A stretch of 64,000 bases of DNA, taken from the NCBI GenBank assembly GCA_001692895.1, contig KV748221.1, positions 1,033,056 to 1,097,055 of the forward strand, written 5' to 3'. Position 1 is the first letter of the stretch. Each line of letters starts with the position of its first letter. A program made the position numbers and the translations under genes. Under the pieces are notes generated by a model, which saw only the letters and a program-made list of their open reading frames with translations, was not told the DNA's origin and made no database searches. Shown here one piece after another: positions 31,601-42,045 of this stretch. Source of the DNA: Cenococcum geophilum 1.58. Taxonomy: Eukaryota; Ascomycota; Dothideomycetes; Gloniales; Gloniaceae.

Positions 31601-33401
31601 AAGAAGATCTTCTAAACGTCAAGCAGGCCCTTCCTTTAAAACCACCACCGTTTCCATATACGATTAGTATGGAATCTTATTATTATAGGTAGTTAGCAAA
31701 TAGGCCTAAATAAGCAAGATACTGAGCGTCTTCTTTATTAGGGCTTACTAAAACACAGGCAATATCAACCTAGTATTAGGCCTGGCCATAGAAATATTAA
31801 AATAAATTAAAAAACCACCTACGTCACTGCTAAAACCCCACTACCTATAATTCGACGGTGCAGGACGCGGACTCACCGTTCTATTAAAAGATTTATAAAG
31901 AAGCAAGGTTATAAGGGCCTATTAAGGTGCTAGATATGTAGATAGAAGGAGGTAAAGAAGCTTATAACAAAGATAAGGCAAACAGTATATGAATGTAAGG
32001 TTTATAGGCTTCCTCTGTGCCTTTAGTGCTTTAACAACTTCTATTTAGTAGGCGATAACTAGGTAACTATTTTAAGCCCTCTACTTCCTTACGCCCCTAA
32101 TATTAAGACTCTAAAGCTAATTAAGCTTTTAGTGCAGCGTCCTGCTTAGCCTCCTTTAAGTCCTTCTTTACCGCCTTCAATTAATCCTCTATGCTAAATA
32201 ACCGCTGACTAAACCGTTTAATGACCTGTAGCACTTAATACATCTTATTTAACGTATACTGCACATCCTCCCTTATAACCTTAAGCTGGTCCTTTACCAG
32301 CTTATTTTTATTAACGTTAAGAACGTATATAAAGCGTACAGGTGGCAGTAATTCGGTAGACTTTAATAGAGGATTTTCCTATATAATTAGCAGCTGGTTA
32401 ATAGAGGGAGGGTAGAAACCTACAGACATAACGTCATATATCACGACTTTTTGCTCAACTTCCTTAAAAAAAAATTTTTATTGGTGTTTTTAGTGGTGGC
32501 CTTCTGCAGCATTTTGTCGGCATCGCAATATCGACGTGTTTGGTGGGGCTTGCTAGTTAAATCGCGCTAGCTAGGGTGCCTGCAGCATGCTAACCCGAGC
32601 AAAAGCGCCAAAAGCGCCCAATACGAACAGTGACTTCTTGTAAGGCAGTATTGCCAGGGTGTACGGTAGGGAGCAGGCAAGCCGAGCATGAGTCACATAG
32701 GGAGTTGATGGAAGAGGACGATATGGTAATGAGGGTAGGCAATAGCCTAGTACTGAGACGAACCGATGGGGGAGGAAGGAGGCTGCAAGCCCGAGGAGCT
32801 TATAAGGGGTGGCCAAGGCCTAGCCGAAGGCTAGCCTTGGCAGCCCCTGAGAGCTCCCGGGATGTAGCCGAGTAAGGGACCAAAAGTACCCTTACACTTC
32901 TGCCGCACGATGGGATAATATATTAGTAGTATATATGCTAAGCATATGCGTAGTATATGCATAGTATATACTTAGGTAGATATTATAGCGCAGCCTACCT
33001 TAAAGGGAATACTTTAGAGGGCAGTATAAGTTAATATATTGTATATGCTAGGCATATGCCCAACATATACCAGGCATATATAGCTATAATCTTTTTTAAA
33101 AATTTAAAAATTATATTAAAGTGTCTGTATATGCCCTGTATATGCCTGGCATATACAGGGCATATACAGGGCATGTACGCTAGGATATTTGCAATTTAAG
33201 ATTAACAACTGTGCATTTTCTATTTTATTTAAATTGCATATGCATTGCATATGCGTAGGCTGAGCGTGGTCCAAAGCTGAGCGTGGTCCAGGGTTAAATT
33301 TGAAGTTCGGACCACGTTGAACTTTCGGACCACGCCGAGCTTTTTTCGGACCACGCCGAGCTGTAAGCCCAAAAAGCTCCAGATTGCAACCGAACGCTCC
33401 C
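28618..33401 (+). mobile_element. piggyBac-like DNA transposon, 4.8 kb, RIP-damaged
   Basis: Perfect inverted ends of at least 25 bp start GGGAGCGTTCGG at 28618 and finish at 33401. The flanks allow a 3-bp TAA duplication (28615-28617, 33402-33404) or a 5-bp CTAAG one, not TTAA. Inside the ends lie copies of a GAGCGTGGTCC motif (about 29017-29110 and 33250-33362, both orientations), then clusters of TATATGC palindromes (29170-29480 and 32920-33250). The coding part (about 29780-32450, plus) opens with a 89-codon clean frame (MLIKDIKETWLSSQIKDIKD), then piggyBac blocks: LIIYIGVFKG, IIRFT, FLDNYFINIPLFQVL, IDYNNWIGGVNIYNQLRSYY, AIINAYII, and a C-terminal Cys-rich finger. RIP-type stops abound. 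A solo LTR sits at 32639-32896. Confidence 0.8.
32639..32896. mobile_element. solo LTR, 258 bp, uninterrupted
   Basis: It begins TGTAAGGC and ends CCCTTACA and is flanked by a perfect 5-bp duplication CTTCT (32634-32638 and 32897-32901). It is the intact relative of the split copy at 16907-18960 and shares the phrases ATTGCCAGGGT, GTAGGGAG and GACGAACCGATG. It is GC-rich and shows little RIP although the transposon around it is heavily mutated, so it is likely younger than the RIP wave or too short to be recognised. No internal genes; a fossil. Confidence 0.9.
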
Positions 33402-33404
33402 TAA

Positions 33405-33590
33405 GGTAAAGAATACTCTTCCGTAACTACTCACACCTAAAGCATCTTCTAGTGTCTACCTACCCATCATTCTCTTATTAGGGAGTAGGGTTGGCATTTT
33501 AATATTAATATTAGCAGCCGCTAGCCCGCTAAGAGCGTGAGCTATATAGCGTTTCATCAGCAAAATGTTCATGCCTCCTGACAGTACTGA
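33405..33590. other. right flank of the piggyBac-like element
   Basis: This stretch probably continues the unrecognised coding remnant of 27530-28614 for about 75 bp. It then runs into CTGACAG-rich satellite DNA. Confidence 0.35.
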
Positions 33591-33670
33591 CAGCTCCTGA
33601 CAGCTCTTGACAGGGCTGTCAGGAGCCCCAGGAGACACTCACACTCGGTATCCTGTCAGGAGCCTGTCAG
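33591..33670. repeat. CTGTCAGGAG/CTCCTGACAG palindromic repeat cluster, left copy
   Basis: The decamer CCTGTCAGGA and its variants occur several times in both orientations, including a palindromic pair around 33600-33625. A second larger cluster lies at 35830-36055. Confidence 0.75.
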
Positions 33671-33800
33671 GAGCGCACCCGGACCACCCGGACCACACGG
33701 ACCATACGGACCACCAGGACCTCCAGGATCTCCAGGACCATCAGGACCTCTAGGACCTCCAGGATCTCCAGGACCATCAGGACCATCAGTACAATTAGGA
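33671..33800 (-). repeat. 9-bp repeat array encoding Gly-X-Pro collagen-like units
   Basis: Units of the CCAGGACCT type repeat with a 9-bp period. On the minus strand they read [20 protein letters not shown], a collagen-like pattern, in an open frame of 67 codons (33859-33656). No signal peptide or gene context supports a real protein, so it is listed as a repeat. Confidence 0.8.
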
Positions 33801-33934
33801 CAATTAGGATAATAATTAGGAAATTTAAAAATAAGGTGTATTAATGCTCTAGTATTCACAGCCAGCCAATAAATATGAAAATTAGTTTAATTTTGAGCCC
33901 TATGCTATATACAGGATNCATAATCCAAATTGAT

Positions 33935-34570
33935 CCTTCCTGCCTACTGCCTGTATCTGTCTGTCATAGGAGCCCTGCGTCGTTCTAGGGGGACGATCGT
34001 TGAGCGATCGATCGAGGGNGAAGCCTTCGCAGAGGCTCCAAATCGTCGATTGGCGGTGTTCTCGATAATCCCCCGGCCGTGTACTGATTTCCTAACTAGG
34101 CCTAGGGCCTACCTGCCTGCCTACCTGCCTGCTTACCTGCCTTGCTTACCTGCCTGCTTACCTACCTGCTTGCCTACCTGCCTGCCTGTGTCAGTGTCTG
34201 ATTTAATTTGGGGGAGGGGTCGGCCTAATCGAGGGCTCTACTCGATTCGAATCGTTCTCTACGGCCGTTCGCTGGCTGCCCTTCCTGCCTACTACCTATG
34301 TCTGTCATAGGAGCTCTGCGTCGTTCTAGGGGGACAAATCGCTCAAGTGTTGAGCGATCAATCGAGGGGGGAAGCCTTCCGCAGAGGCTCCAAATCGTCG
34401 ATTGGCGGTAATCCCGATAATCCGCTGGCCGTGTACTGATTTCCTAACTAGGCCTAGGGCCTGACTACCTGCCTTCCTGTCTGTCTGTCTGTCTACCTGC
34501 CTGCCTGCCTGCCTGCCTGCCTATGTATTAGTGTCAGATTTAATTCGGGGGGGGGGGGTCGGCCTGGTCG
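33935..34570. repeat. 345-bp tandem duplication with TGCC microsatellites
   Basis: Two copies start at about 33935 and 34280. Both contain the GTCATAGGAGC / CGTCGTTCTAGGGGGAC phrases, an ATCGATCGAGG-like patch, GTACTGATTTCCTAACTAGGCCTAGGGCCT, a (CCTG)n tract and a poly-G/GTCGGCC tail. They differ by small insertions and substitutions. The style resembles a ribosomal spacer, but no rRNA sequence is present. Confidence 0.85.
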
Positions 34571-34723
34571 AAGGCTCTAGCTGTACATTCGAACGGTGGT
34601 TGTCTGGGGTGCCTCCCTAGTAGGCCTTAATTCGATTCGGTGACGGGCCGATATCGAAGCTTTGGTTCAATTCGATCGATCGATTGATTAAATCGTTCGT
34701 AGTGTTCGCTGGCTAGTTGTTCG

Positions 34724-34797
34724 AACGGTCGTCTGGTCCTGGTAACGGTCGTCTAGTTCTACGACGGTCGTCTGGTTCTGGCGACGGTCCTCTGCTA
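34724..34797. repeat. 20-bp tandem repeat, about 3.5 copies
   Basis: Units of ACGGTCGTCTGGTYCTGGYR repeat with slight changes. They lie in the same GC-rich island. Confidence 0.7.
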
Positions 34798-34856
34798 GCT
34801 CCCGTTCTGGTACCTCCCTAGGTAGGGAGGATGTAAGGAAGGAAGGGTAAAAAAAA

Positions 34857-35547
34857 GGTCGCCACTAATCGTACACCCCCTAAATGATATTCGTACACCC
34901 CCCAATTGATATTCGTACACCCCCTACCTTATTTAGTTTAGACACTTCCTCACTAAGTTTAGACGCTTCCTCACTAAGTTAGATTATCACGTGCGTTTGA
35001 CTTATTTGCGCCTGCATTACAAAAATTAAAGTACGAGCCCATAGTATAGCCAGTATTTCGCTTAAATGCTAAGGGCTTTCTATAAGTTAACGCGATTAGC
35101 AGTTATAGAGCCAGCTATAAAGTTAATCGGCCGACTACTACGACGCTCTATAATTGCAGGCTCTTAGATATAAAGTAGAGGTGTTAATTTGGGTCCTACT
35201 GGGCGCAGGCGCGGGCGTAGGCGCAAAGCAGAGGTAGCAGTACCTAAATTAGTTTATATAACGCCTTACAAAGCACTACGCAATCCAATTAATTAACTTA
35301 GGCGTGATCTAAATTTAGACTCTACTACTTATACTATAACTAAAATTAAGACTTAATCGTGATGTTACTGTTATAAAACTTACATGGCGCGTACTTTGAT
35401 TTTCGCAATACAGGCGCAAATAAGTCAAACGCACGTGATGATCTAACTTAGTGAGGAAGTGTCTAAACTAAATAAGGTAGGGGGTGTACGAATATCAATT
35501 GGGGGGTGTACGAATATCATTTAGGGGGTGTACGATTAGTGGCGACC
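34857..35547. mobile_element. 691-bp long-TIR element, MULE-like or MITE
   Basis: The ends are long inverted repeats of about 170-190 bp starting GGTCGCCACTAATCGTACAC. The left arm has an extra 21-bp tandem copy of a TTTAGACRCTTCCTCACTAAG unit. Both flanks are runs of eight A, so an 8-bp duplication is possible but cannot be told from an A-tract. Each arm has three CGTACACCCCC motifs. The core (about 35050-35380) is AT-rich and reads LIGRLLRRSIIAGS, GPTGRRRGRRRKAEVAVPKL and VYITPYKALRNPIN in one plus frame, a fragment of unknown origin with an AT-hook-like basic patch. Long arms suggest a Mutator-like element that lost its transposase. Confidence 0.75.
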
Positions 35548-35639
35548 AAAAAAAATTAAGGTAGCTACATAGGGGACATACTTGGCAGAGGCACGTGTAG
35601 ACGCTATCGGGAATATAGCGGGGACCCGATAGTAATATG

Positions 35640-35818
35640 TGTCGCTTCGTGTAGACCTTTGTGCAGAGCTTCGTGTAGAGCCTCCGTACGCAGAGCTTCG
35701 CGCAGAGCCTCGTGCAGAGCCTCTATGCGTAGAGCTTCGTGTAGAGCTTCGTGTAGAGCTTCGTGCAGAGCTTCGTGCAGAGCTTCGTGCAGAGCTTCGT
35801 GCAGAGCTTCGTGGGGGG
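35640..35818. repeat. 12-bp satellite array, inverted relative to 23.8-24.6 kb
   Basis: Units AGCTTCGTGCAG repeat about 14 times. Their reverse complement (GCTCTGCACGAA phase) is a close variant of the GCTCTGCTCAAA unit at 23826-24632. Plus-strand reading gives ELRAELRA, minus-strand ALHEALHE. It is less mutated than the first array. Confidence 0.85.
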
Positions 35819-35829
35819 CGTCGCTTAGG

Positions 35830-36055
35830 GGGGGCGTTCCTGTCAGGAACGCATCAGGATAATAGTCCTGTTAGGAACGCATTAGGATGATAGAGTCCTG
35901 TCAGGAACGCATTAGGATAATAGGGTCTTGTCAGGAACGCATCAGGAACGCATCAGGATGGTAGGGTCCTGTCAGGATCGCATCAGGATAGTAGGTTCCT
36001 GTCAGGAGCCTGTCAGGACGATCAGGAAAATTAAAATCCTGCCAGGAGCCTCCAG
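35830..36055. repeat. 30-bp repeat array built on CCTGTCAGGA
   Basis: About six units of CCTGTCAGGAACGCATCAGG plus ATAATAG(GG)T follow each other with a 28-36-bp period. The core decamer is palindromic. With the left cluster at 33591-33670 it brackets the GC-richer island. Confidence 0.85.
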
Positions 36056-37191
36056 GATCTTGGCACCCCAACAAAATGCTGATGTACGCGCTTCCTTAAA
36101 ATTATCTTTAGCAGCAAATTCCGTTTACTAGAAGTAGTATTTAAGCTTATTAAGTAGTATCTTTATACTATACTAGTTTAAGTAATACGGCCGCCGCGTA
36201 GCTGCGTCTCTATTAACCGTTAGCTGCGCCAATAAAGACCTAGAGTAGCCTATAATATAAAGGCCCTTACTTTTAAAAAAAAGTTAAACCGCGTATAGGG
36301 GTTCTGGAGGTTAATATTATACGACTTTATAAAAGACCTAGTGTAGAGAAGTAGGTTAATGGGTATGTTTTCTAAAGGGCCCTTTCCCACTACCTATCCC
36401 CTCTCCGGTATAGCTAGTAGAGACTATAGCCCTAATAGATAACAGCCGACCTAGACTATATTAAGCTTTTAAAGCTGCTCCTTAGTGTTAGTATCTAGCT
36501 CCGTAAGGGTTTCGCTTACTTTACTATTAGTATTATACTTAGTACATTCTATCTTATATTAAAGGCGAACTATCTTATTATTATATATCTGCTTAGGCTC
36601 GATAAGTACACAGCGGAGGGTAGCTTAAGCGTTATTTACTTAGTTATTCTAGCGCCAAGACGTAAGGGCGTTATAGATATCGCTAAATACTAGCCTAGCG
36701 AGGGTATTCGCCGGTATAAGGGACGCAAAGGCGCGGTCCGATATTTAATAATAGATAGGGTGCTTACGGCAGACTCTAATAAGGGATATAAGCTTTAAAA
36801 TGCTATAGGAAATATATACCTTTTTAAATACAACTACTAATTATAGAACCCCTTCTTAGTAGTTCCGTAACGTAAAGACAGCTAAACTATAACTACTTAA
36901 TCTTATTTCCTCTAGTAGGTATAAAATATGGAACGTCTATATACAGCATCTTTAGCGTATCGCAGTCGTCTTACCTCCTACTAAAGTAAGGTAAGCTTAT
37001 GCTAGGAATATACCTTACCCCAAATACTATAAAAGGTAGGGTTTAAGCTTAACGATTTAAGATCTACCTAGCAGAGAAGGATTTTTAAATCCTTAGGGCC
37101 TTTGCTAGCTAGCTTTTTGGCCTATTATTATAGCTAAAACGTATAAGGCTAAAGCTAAATATTACTAATTCGTTAATAATATAGGTTCCCA
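36056..37191. other. AT-rich RIP DNA, no recognised element
   Basis: The sequence is rich in TA, TAG and TAA. Protein-like stretches can be guessed on both strands but match no family I know. No terminal repeats were found. Confidence 0.45.
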
Positions 37192-37351
37192 CCTTACTTT
37201 ACTTTTACTCTACTTTACTTCACTTTACGTACTTATACTTTACTTTACTTCTCCTATCCCCTGCAGTACGGCATATACCCCCCCCCTCCCCCCTACACTA
37301 CTGCTTTCCTTATCCTATACTCTACTTTACTTTACTTTACTTTACTTTACC
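37192..37351. repeat. TTTAC pentanucleotide satellite, left array
   Basis: Two blocks of CTTTACTTTAC-type units (37192-37252 and 37322-37351) flank a C-rich patch. A similar array in opposite orientation is at 38872-38962. Confidence 0.8.
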
Positions 37352-38871
37352 TAATTAACTTAATTATACCTTTAGCATCGCGCTTATCTAGTATATATAT
37401 CGCCCTACTTAGTAAAGCAAAAGTTTACTATAGGCAGCTACATAAGTAGTTACCTTTCTATTAGGACTTTTTAAAAAGTACCTATTTTACTAATAAAACT
37501 GTATCTAAAACTTCCAATCTTTATAGGGTTATAGTCGCTTTAGGATTTACCTCTATATATAAAATACTACTAACTAACCAAGTTACTTTGGGGCTATAGA
37601 CCTATAGCGGCGGCTATTAAGACTCTATTAATAAGATTTACTTCTACGTCCTAGTATAGATAGAAAGACGCTAGTTGTAAATAACGTTATGTAAAATAAT
37701 ATAGCGCTTTAGCAACTAATCTAAAATAAGGTAAGTCTTATCTCAAACCCCTATTTCTTATATACCCCTCCCCCTTATAAGAGCACTAATAATTAGTACG
37801 CTAGTTCCTATCTACTAACTCTATAATGCTTAGAGACTAAAAGGTTAGAATAAGTTAGTTTTCCTCTTTTTAAAAAGGCCTACCGTAGGGGCGAAAGCTT
37901 TATAGCGTAGTAGTTAGGGTATATAGTAAGAACGGCGCGGTGCGGGTAGGCGGTAAAATATACAGCAATATTAAAACGGAAAACGTGGAGACGAGGCAGC
38001 ATCTTAAGGACGAGCATTTCCTTCTTATTGTGGACGCTGGCAACTAGTATATAATACTAGGTAGGCCGATATATCGTCTTATATTAATATAATAAAATAT
38101 ACTACTAGCTTTATTCCGCTAGCTAAATATAGGTAGCCTCCCTTTATATACTATACTCTATAACCGCCTTTATAATACCCAGGCCGAACTCTATTCTTAT
38201 ACCCTATTCCGCTAGTCTAAACTTAATAAAGAGTAGAGAGTACTTATTAAATAAGCAGTTAATCTACACTAGTGCGTCTATATATTTATCCTTTAAAAAA
38301 TCTAGTAGGTTATATAGGGGCGTTGTTAAAGACACCCCTCCCTACGGCATCGCCCTATAGGGTAGATTATCGCGGCGTTCCATCTTCTAATCTAGGCTCT
38401 TTAGCTAGTCTAGCGGTATAGAGAGCCAAGCGGCGTAGTGCTTAATCGCCTAAGCTAGGCCCTCTAGCTTAGCTACGGTGCGCCACTAATTAGAGATAGT
38501 ATTGGCGTAAATATTAGTAGTTATAGCGCGTACCTATTTACCGCGTAGGTTCTAGTATAGTTTACTAAGTATATTTAGGGTGGTGCTAATAGCGTATAGA
38601 AAGAAGACTTTAAGGGAAATAGACAAGAGCTTAACAAGGATTATCCTAGCTTTTTTACAGTAATTATTACTAATAATCGTGTCTAGGTCCTCCCTAACGA
38701 CGGTTACTACCTTTAATAACCTATTTTCCTTAAGATCTTCTAGGGGGAAGAATCCGCTTAAAACCCTCTAAATCCCATTATTAAGCACGGTGATAAGGCT
38801 AGTATAATTTATAAGCGTAGGTATAGGAGCTATAAAGCCATTTATAGAAAGGCTTAAATGGTAGAGAGAAG
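37352..38871. other. AT-rich RIP DNA between inverted TTTAC arrays
   Basis: This 1.5-kb stretch holds protein-like remnants (for example LKDEHFLLIVDAGN near 38,010) that I cannot assign. The satellite arrays at both ends face each other. Confidence 0.4.
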
Positions 38872-38962
38872 AAAAGTAAGTAAAGTAAAGTAAGGTAGAT
38901 AAAGTAAGGTAAAGTAGGTAGGTACGTAAAGGAAAGTAAAGTAGAGCGAAGTAGAGTAATGC
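38872..38962. repeat. GTAAA pentanucleotide satellite, right array (inverted)
   Basis: Units of AAAGTAAAGTA type repeat about 15 times. They are the reverse complement of the array at 37192-37351. Confidence 0.8.
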
Positions 38963-40900
38963 AACGCTATATAGCTGTGTATTGGTCTATGCCCCCTATT
39001 AGGAGGGCTAGTATAGCCAAACCAGCTATAAGTTCTAAAGGAACCACCCCATCTAAAAGAGATTAGAATTCTGAGTTTTTTATTATACAATTACTTGCAA
39101 ATCGGACTCCGATTTTTGTACGTACTATAGTAGATTTTCGCACTTTAGGCTGACGACTAATATAGGGTCTTAGAAGAGATTGTATAGAAATATAGTATAA
39201 AGTTTTATAAGGCTTGCTAAGAACTGCGAGGACTATACGGCGCTAACTATTTACAATAGGGCGGGTAGTATAAGTAGCGAAAACGCCGATAAGTTATTGC
39301 CTTCGGTCGTAACAAAGGGCAAGTTTACTTAAGACTTAGGGGCCAGAACTTAGAGCCTAACAGCCTTAAGGGGCTAGGAACTAGGCGGAACCCTATAAAA
39401 ATAGGACTAAAAACTAGGTCCTAATTAGCTTAGGCTTACTTAATTTTATACTGCCACAGCTTATATTCGCTTAGTTATAGCTTAGTTTAAAATCCTATAC
39501 ACTTAGGTTTAAAAGCGGAAATAAACCTTAGAGGCAAATCCGAAGAACCCTACATTTATACATGCCTAAGGGCGCAGAGGTAAGTATTGGAGATAAGTAC
39601 CTAGTCACTTATTATATTCCCCTATAAGCAATAGTATTATATTAAAATAGCGAGGATATTAAATAGGGTGCTGCTTTCTTTTTTAAATATAAGATATAAG
39701 TGTCTAACGAACCTATAGAACGTCGCTATTAAGGATGACCTCGTTCTATAAACTCCTAATAGCTCCTTATTTAGAGGATATTACGAGCTAAGAATTAATT
39801 AATGCAAATTATTATATAGCTAAAGGTTCCTCTTTCCGCTAAACCAAATTTGGTTAAGCGTTGGGTGCCTAATTATAGCACGAGGATAAGTTAAAGTTGG
39901 ATAAAACTCTCCACTAAGTGTACGTATGGATATATATAGTTCCAGTCCCTAAGGGAGCCCCCCTTAGGAACCAATTTAAGGCCCTAATAACTCTTTAAAT
40001 GTGTTGGTATGCTTTAATAACGTGCAGAATATATATATTATAATAATATATACTATATAGTATTATTAGTAGATAATTAATTCTCTAAGATCTACGTGTC
40101 ATAAAGGATAAAGTTTATCGCGTGTCCCCCCTAACCTAAATAAGACTAGCGTTAGGGCTAGTATCCAATACAATATATTCTAGCGACAGAATATAATCTG
40201 TTTCTGCCCCTCTTTATAAATAGATGCTGGTCCCGTTTAGAACCTTGCATATATTATAAGTTCTTATTTAGCGCTAAAATTAGTAACCTTCCCCGGCGTA
40301 ACGAAAAACCCACTATACCGAAGCTACTTAGACCGATTAATATCTTAAGTCCTACCTCGTCTCTTTATAAGCCTATAGTTAAAGGTAGTAAACCATTTAA
40401 TTATAAGGGGTTAATTAATACTAAATATTAATATATGTATAGAATTCGAGTTCCTAAAAGCTTAAGTACCCCAATTTTTGTTGGGAACGCGGGGCATTTC
40501 ACTTTATAGGGATAGGGGTTAGAAAAGAGAACTAGTTCTATTACGGTAAATTACTAATAAATATTTAACCGGCCCTTTTTCTAAGCTAGTCTAGTTTTCA
40601 CTTAGCCCTCCTACACGGCTGCTTATATTAGCAGCTAAGGGTATATAAATATACCCTCTTTAGAGGGTCTAGAATCCACAAAGGTAGAAAATTCCAATTC
40701 GTACTTAATAGGAGGCCTTAATATTCACTTAGCGGATATATTCACTAGTATTAACACGGGCGTCTAAGGGTCGATTGGCGTTATATTTATGCTAAGAGCA
40801 GGCAGTATAATCGCAAACTCTTATAAGGTTCTCTATAGTTAATCTAAGCTCATATATAGCAAGGGCTAGAAGAAGAAAGCGGTAGAGAAAAGGGTTTAAT
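38963..40900. other. AT-rich RIP DNA, no assigned element
   Basis: No terminal repeats or convincing protein motifs were found. A phrase near 40,700-40,900 faintly recalls a retroelement RNase H region, but too weakly to call. Confidence 0.4.
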
Positions 40901-41320
40901 TTTAGAGGGGTGTAATTTTTAATAGTGATTATTTTTTGTGGTCTCTAAGAGCGTCTAATTTAGAATGTTTTTAACCTTACAACAAAATTAGGTGCTCTAT
41001 TTTTAGTCTCCTAAAAGCCTTAGGCTTTTAGGATTAATTCTCTAAGGAGCCTTTAAGTCTAAGTAGCTAAGTCCCAGTAATAGTCTCCTAGCAGTCCTAG
41101 ACCTAGAATTAAGCTCTTAGAAACCTAAGACTTCTAAGAGAATTAGTTTTTTTAGGAGTTTTAGGTTTCTAAGGAATATATTTTTAAAAGTTCCATAGCA
41201 CCCTATAATAGAATAATTATTTCTCCTAAAATTGCATCCCTTTTAGGATCGACCCTCCTAAGATTAAATCTCTTAGATATTAAGCCCTCCTAAAAGCCCT
41301 ACCTAGATAACCAGAAGCCG
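40901..41320. repeat. CCTAAAAGCC/GGCTTTTAGG hairpin-rich stretch
   Basis: Short palindromes around CTTTTAGGA and CTAAGAG recur many times in both orientations, for example AAAAGCCTTAGGCTTTT near 41025-41041. It may be the terminal part of a lost foldback element. Confidence 0.6.
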
Positions 41321-42045
41321 AGTGCTAGTAATAGCAGCCTGTAAAAATTATGCGGCTAAAGAAATAACTACCTATAGAAAGTATACGGCCGCAGCGCCTG
41401 GGAGCAACTTATGGCCTAAAAGTATTACCCTAAGAGTAATTTATTTCTAGTGGCCTTTCCTATTATATAGCCCTATTATTTTTAGCAAAATATTTAATAG
41501 TATTTAAGCTCTTAGCCGGAGCATCTGGAGGGGAAATATCCTCTTAGAATGCTTACTAACTAAACCCATAGTAGAATAGCCTGCTTAGCGCTATGCCCTA
41601 TTATTTATAGCGGATAAGACAGTATCCTAGTATACGTTTAGATTTAAGGTCGCCTATATATATCTATATACCCCCTAATAATATAAGTATTCTATATGTT
41701 TATATTATACTAAAGCTACATAACGCAAATTTATTGGAATGTATATATATTACTAGCCAATAGACAGTGTAGTTAAGCAACGTACTACTACCAACTATTA
41801 ATAAGAATAAATGTAAAGAAAGAGAAAGGGTAGCTAAATTCTAAATGTATATCTACCTATATGCTAAAAGGGCGTGCGTTCTGTAGAGCTAAGTATAGGA
41901 CTACAAATTATCAAACTAACATCCTCCCATAAAACCATAATGAAATTCTATATTTGCAGTACTATAATAACTAGCAAATACTATATATAGGATATTTTTA
42001 ATTCACAATTCTGCAATTAGGTTAAGTGGAGTTTAATTATTTAAA
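41321..42045. other. AT-rich RIP DNA
   Basis: A plus-strand frame with RIP-type stops runs through most of it, but I recognise no family. No repeats at its ends. Confidence 0.4.

Noticed and set aside
28618-33401. PIF/Harbinger element
   Set aside because: The ends and TAA flanks would fit, but the coding blocks are piggyBac-like and both tiers of subterminal repeats run mirror-wise up to that gene.
33935-34800. Displaced ribosomal DNA spacer as an annotated feature
   Set aside because: Only the style of the sequence suggests it; no rRNA gene part is present, so it is kept as a finding to test.
35639-35890. ELRAELRA-repeat open frame
   Set aside because: It is the 12-bp satellite read in frame; no gene signals surround it.
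40700-40920. Possible Ty1/copia RNase H fragment
   Set aside because: Only a faint resemblance over a short, heavily mutated stretch; no other part of such an element was found nearby.
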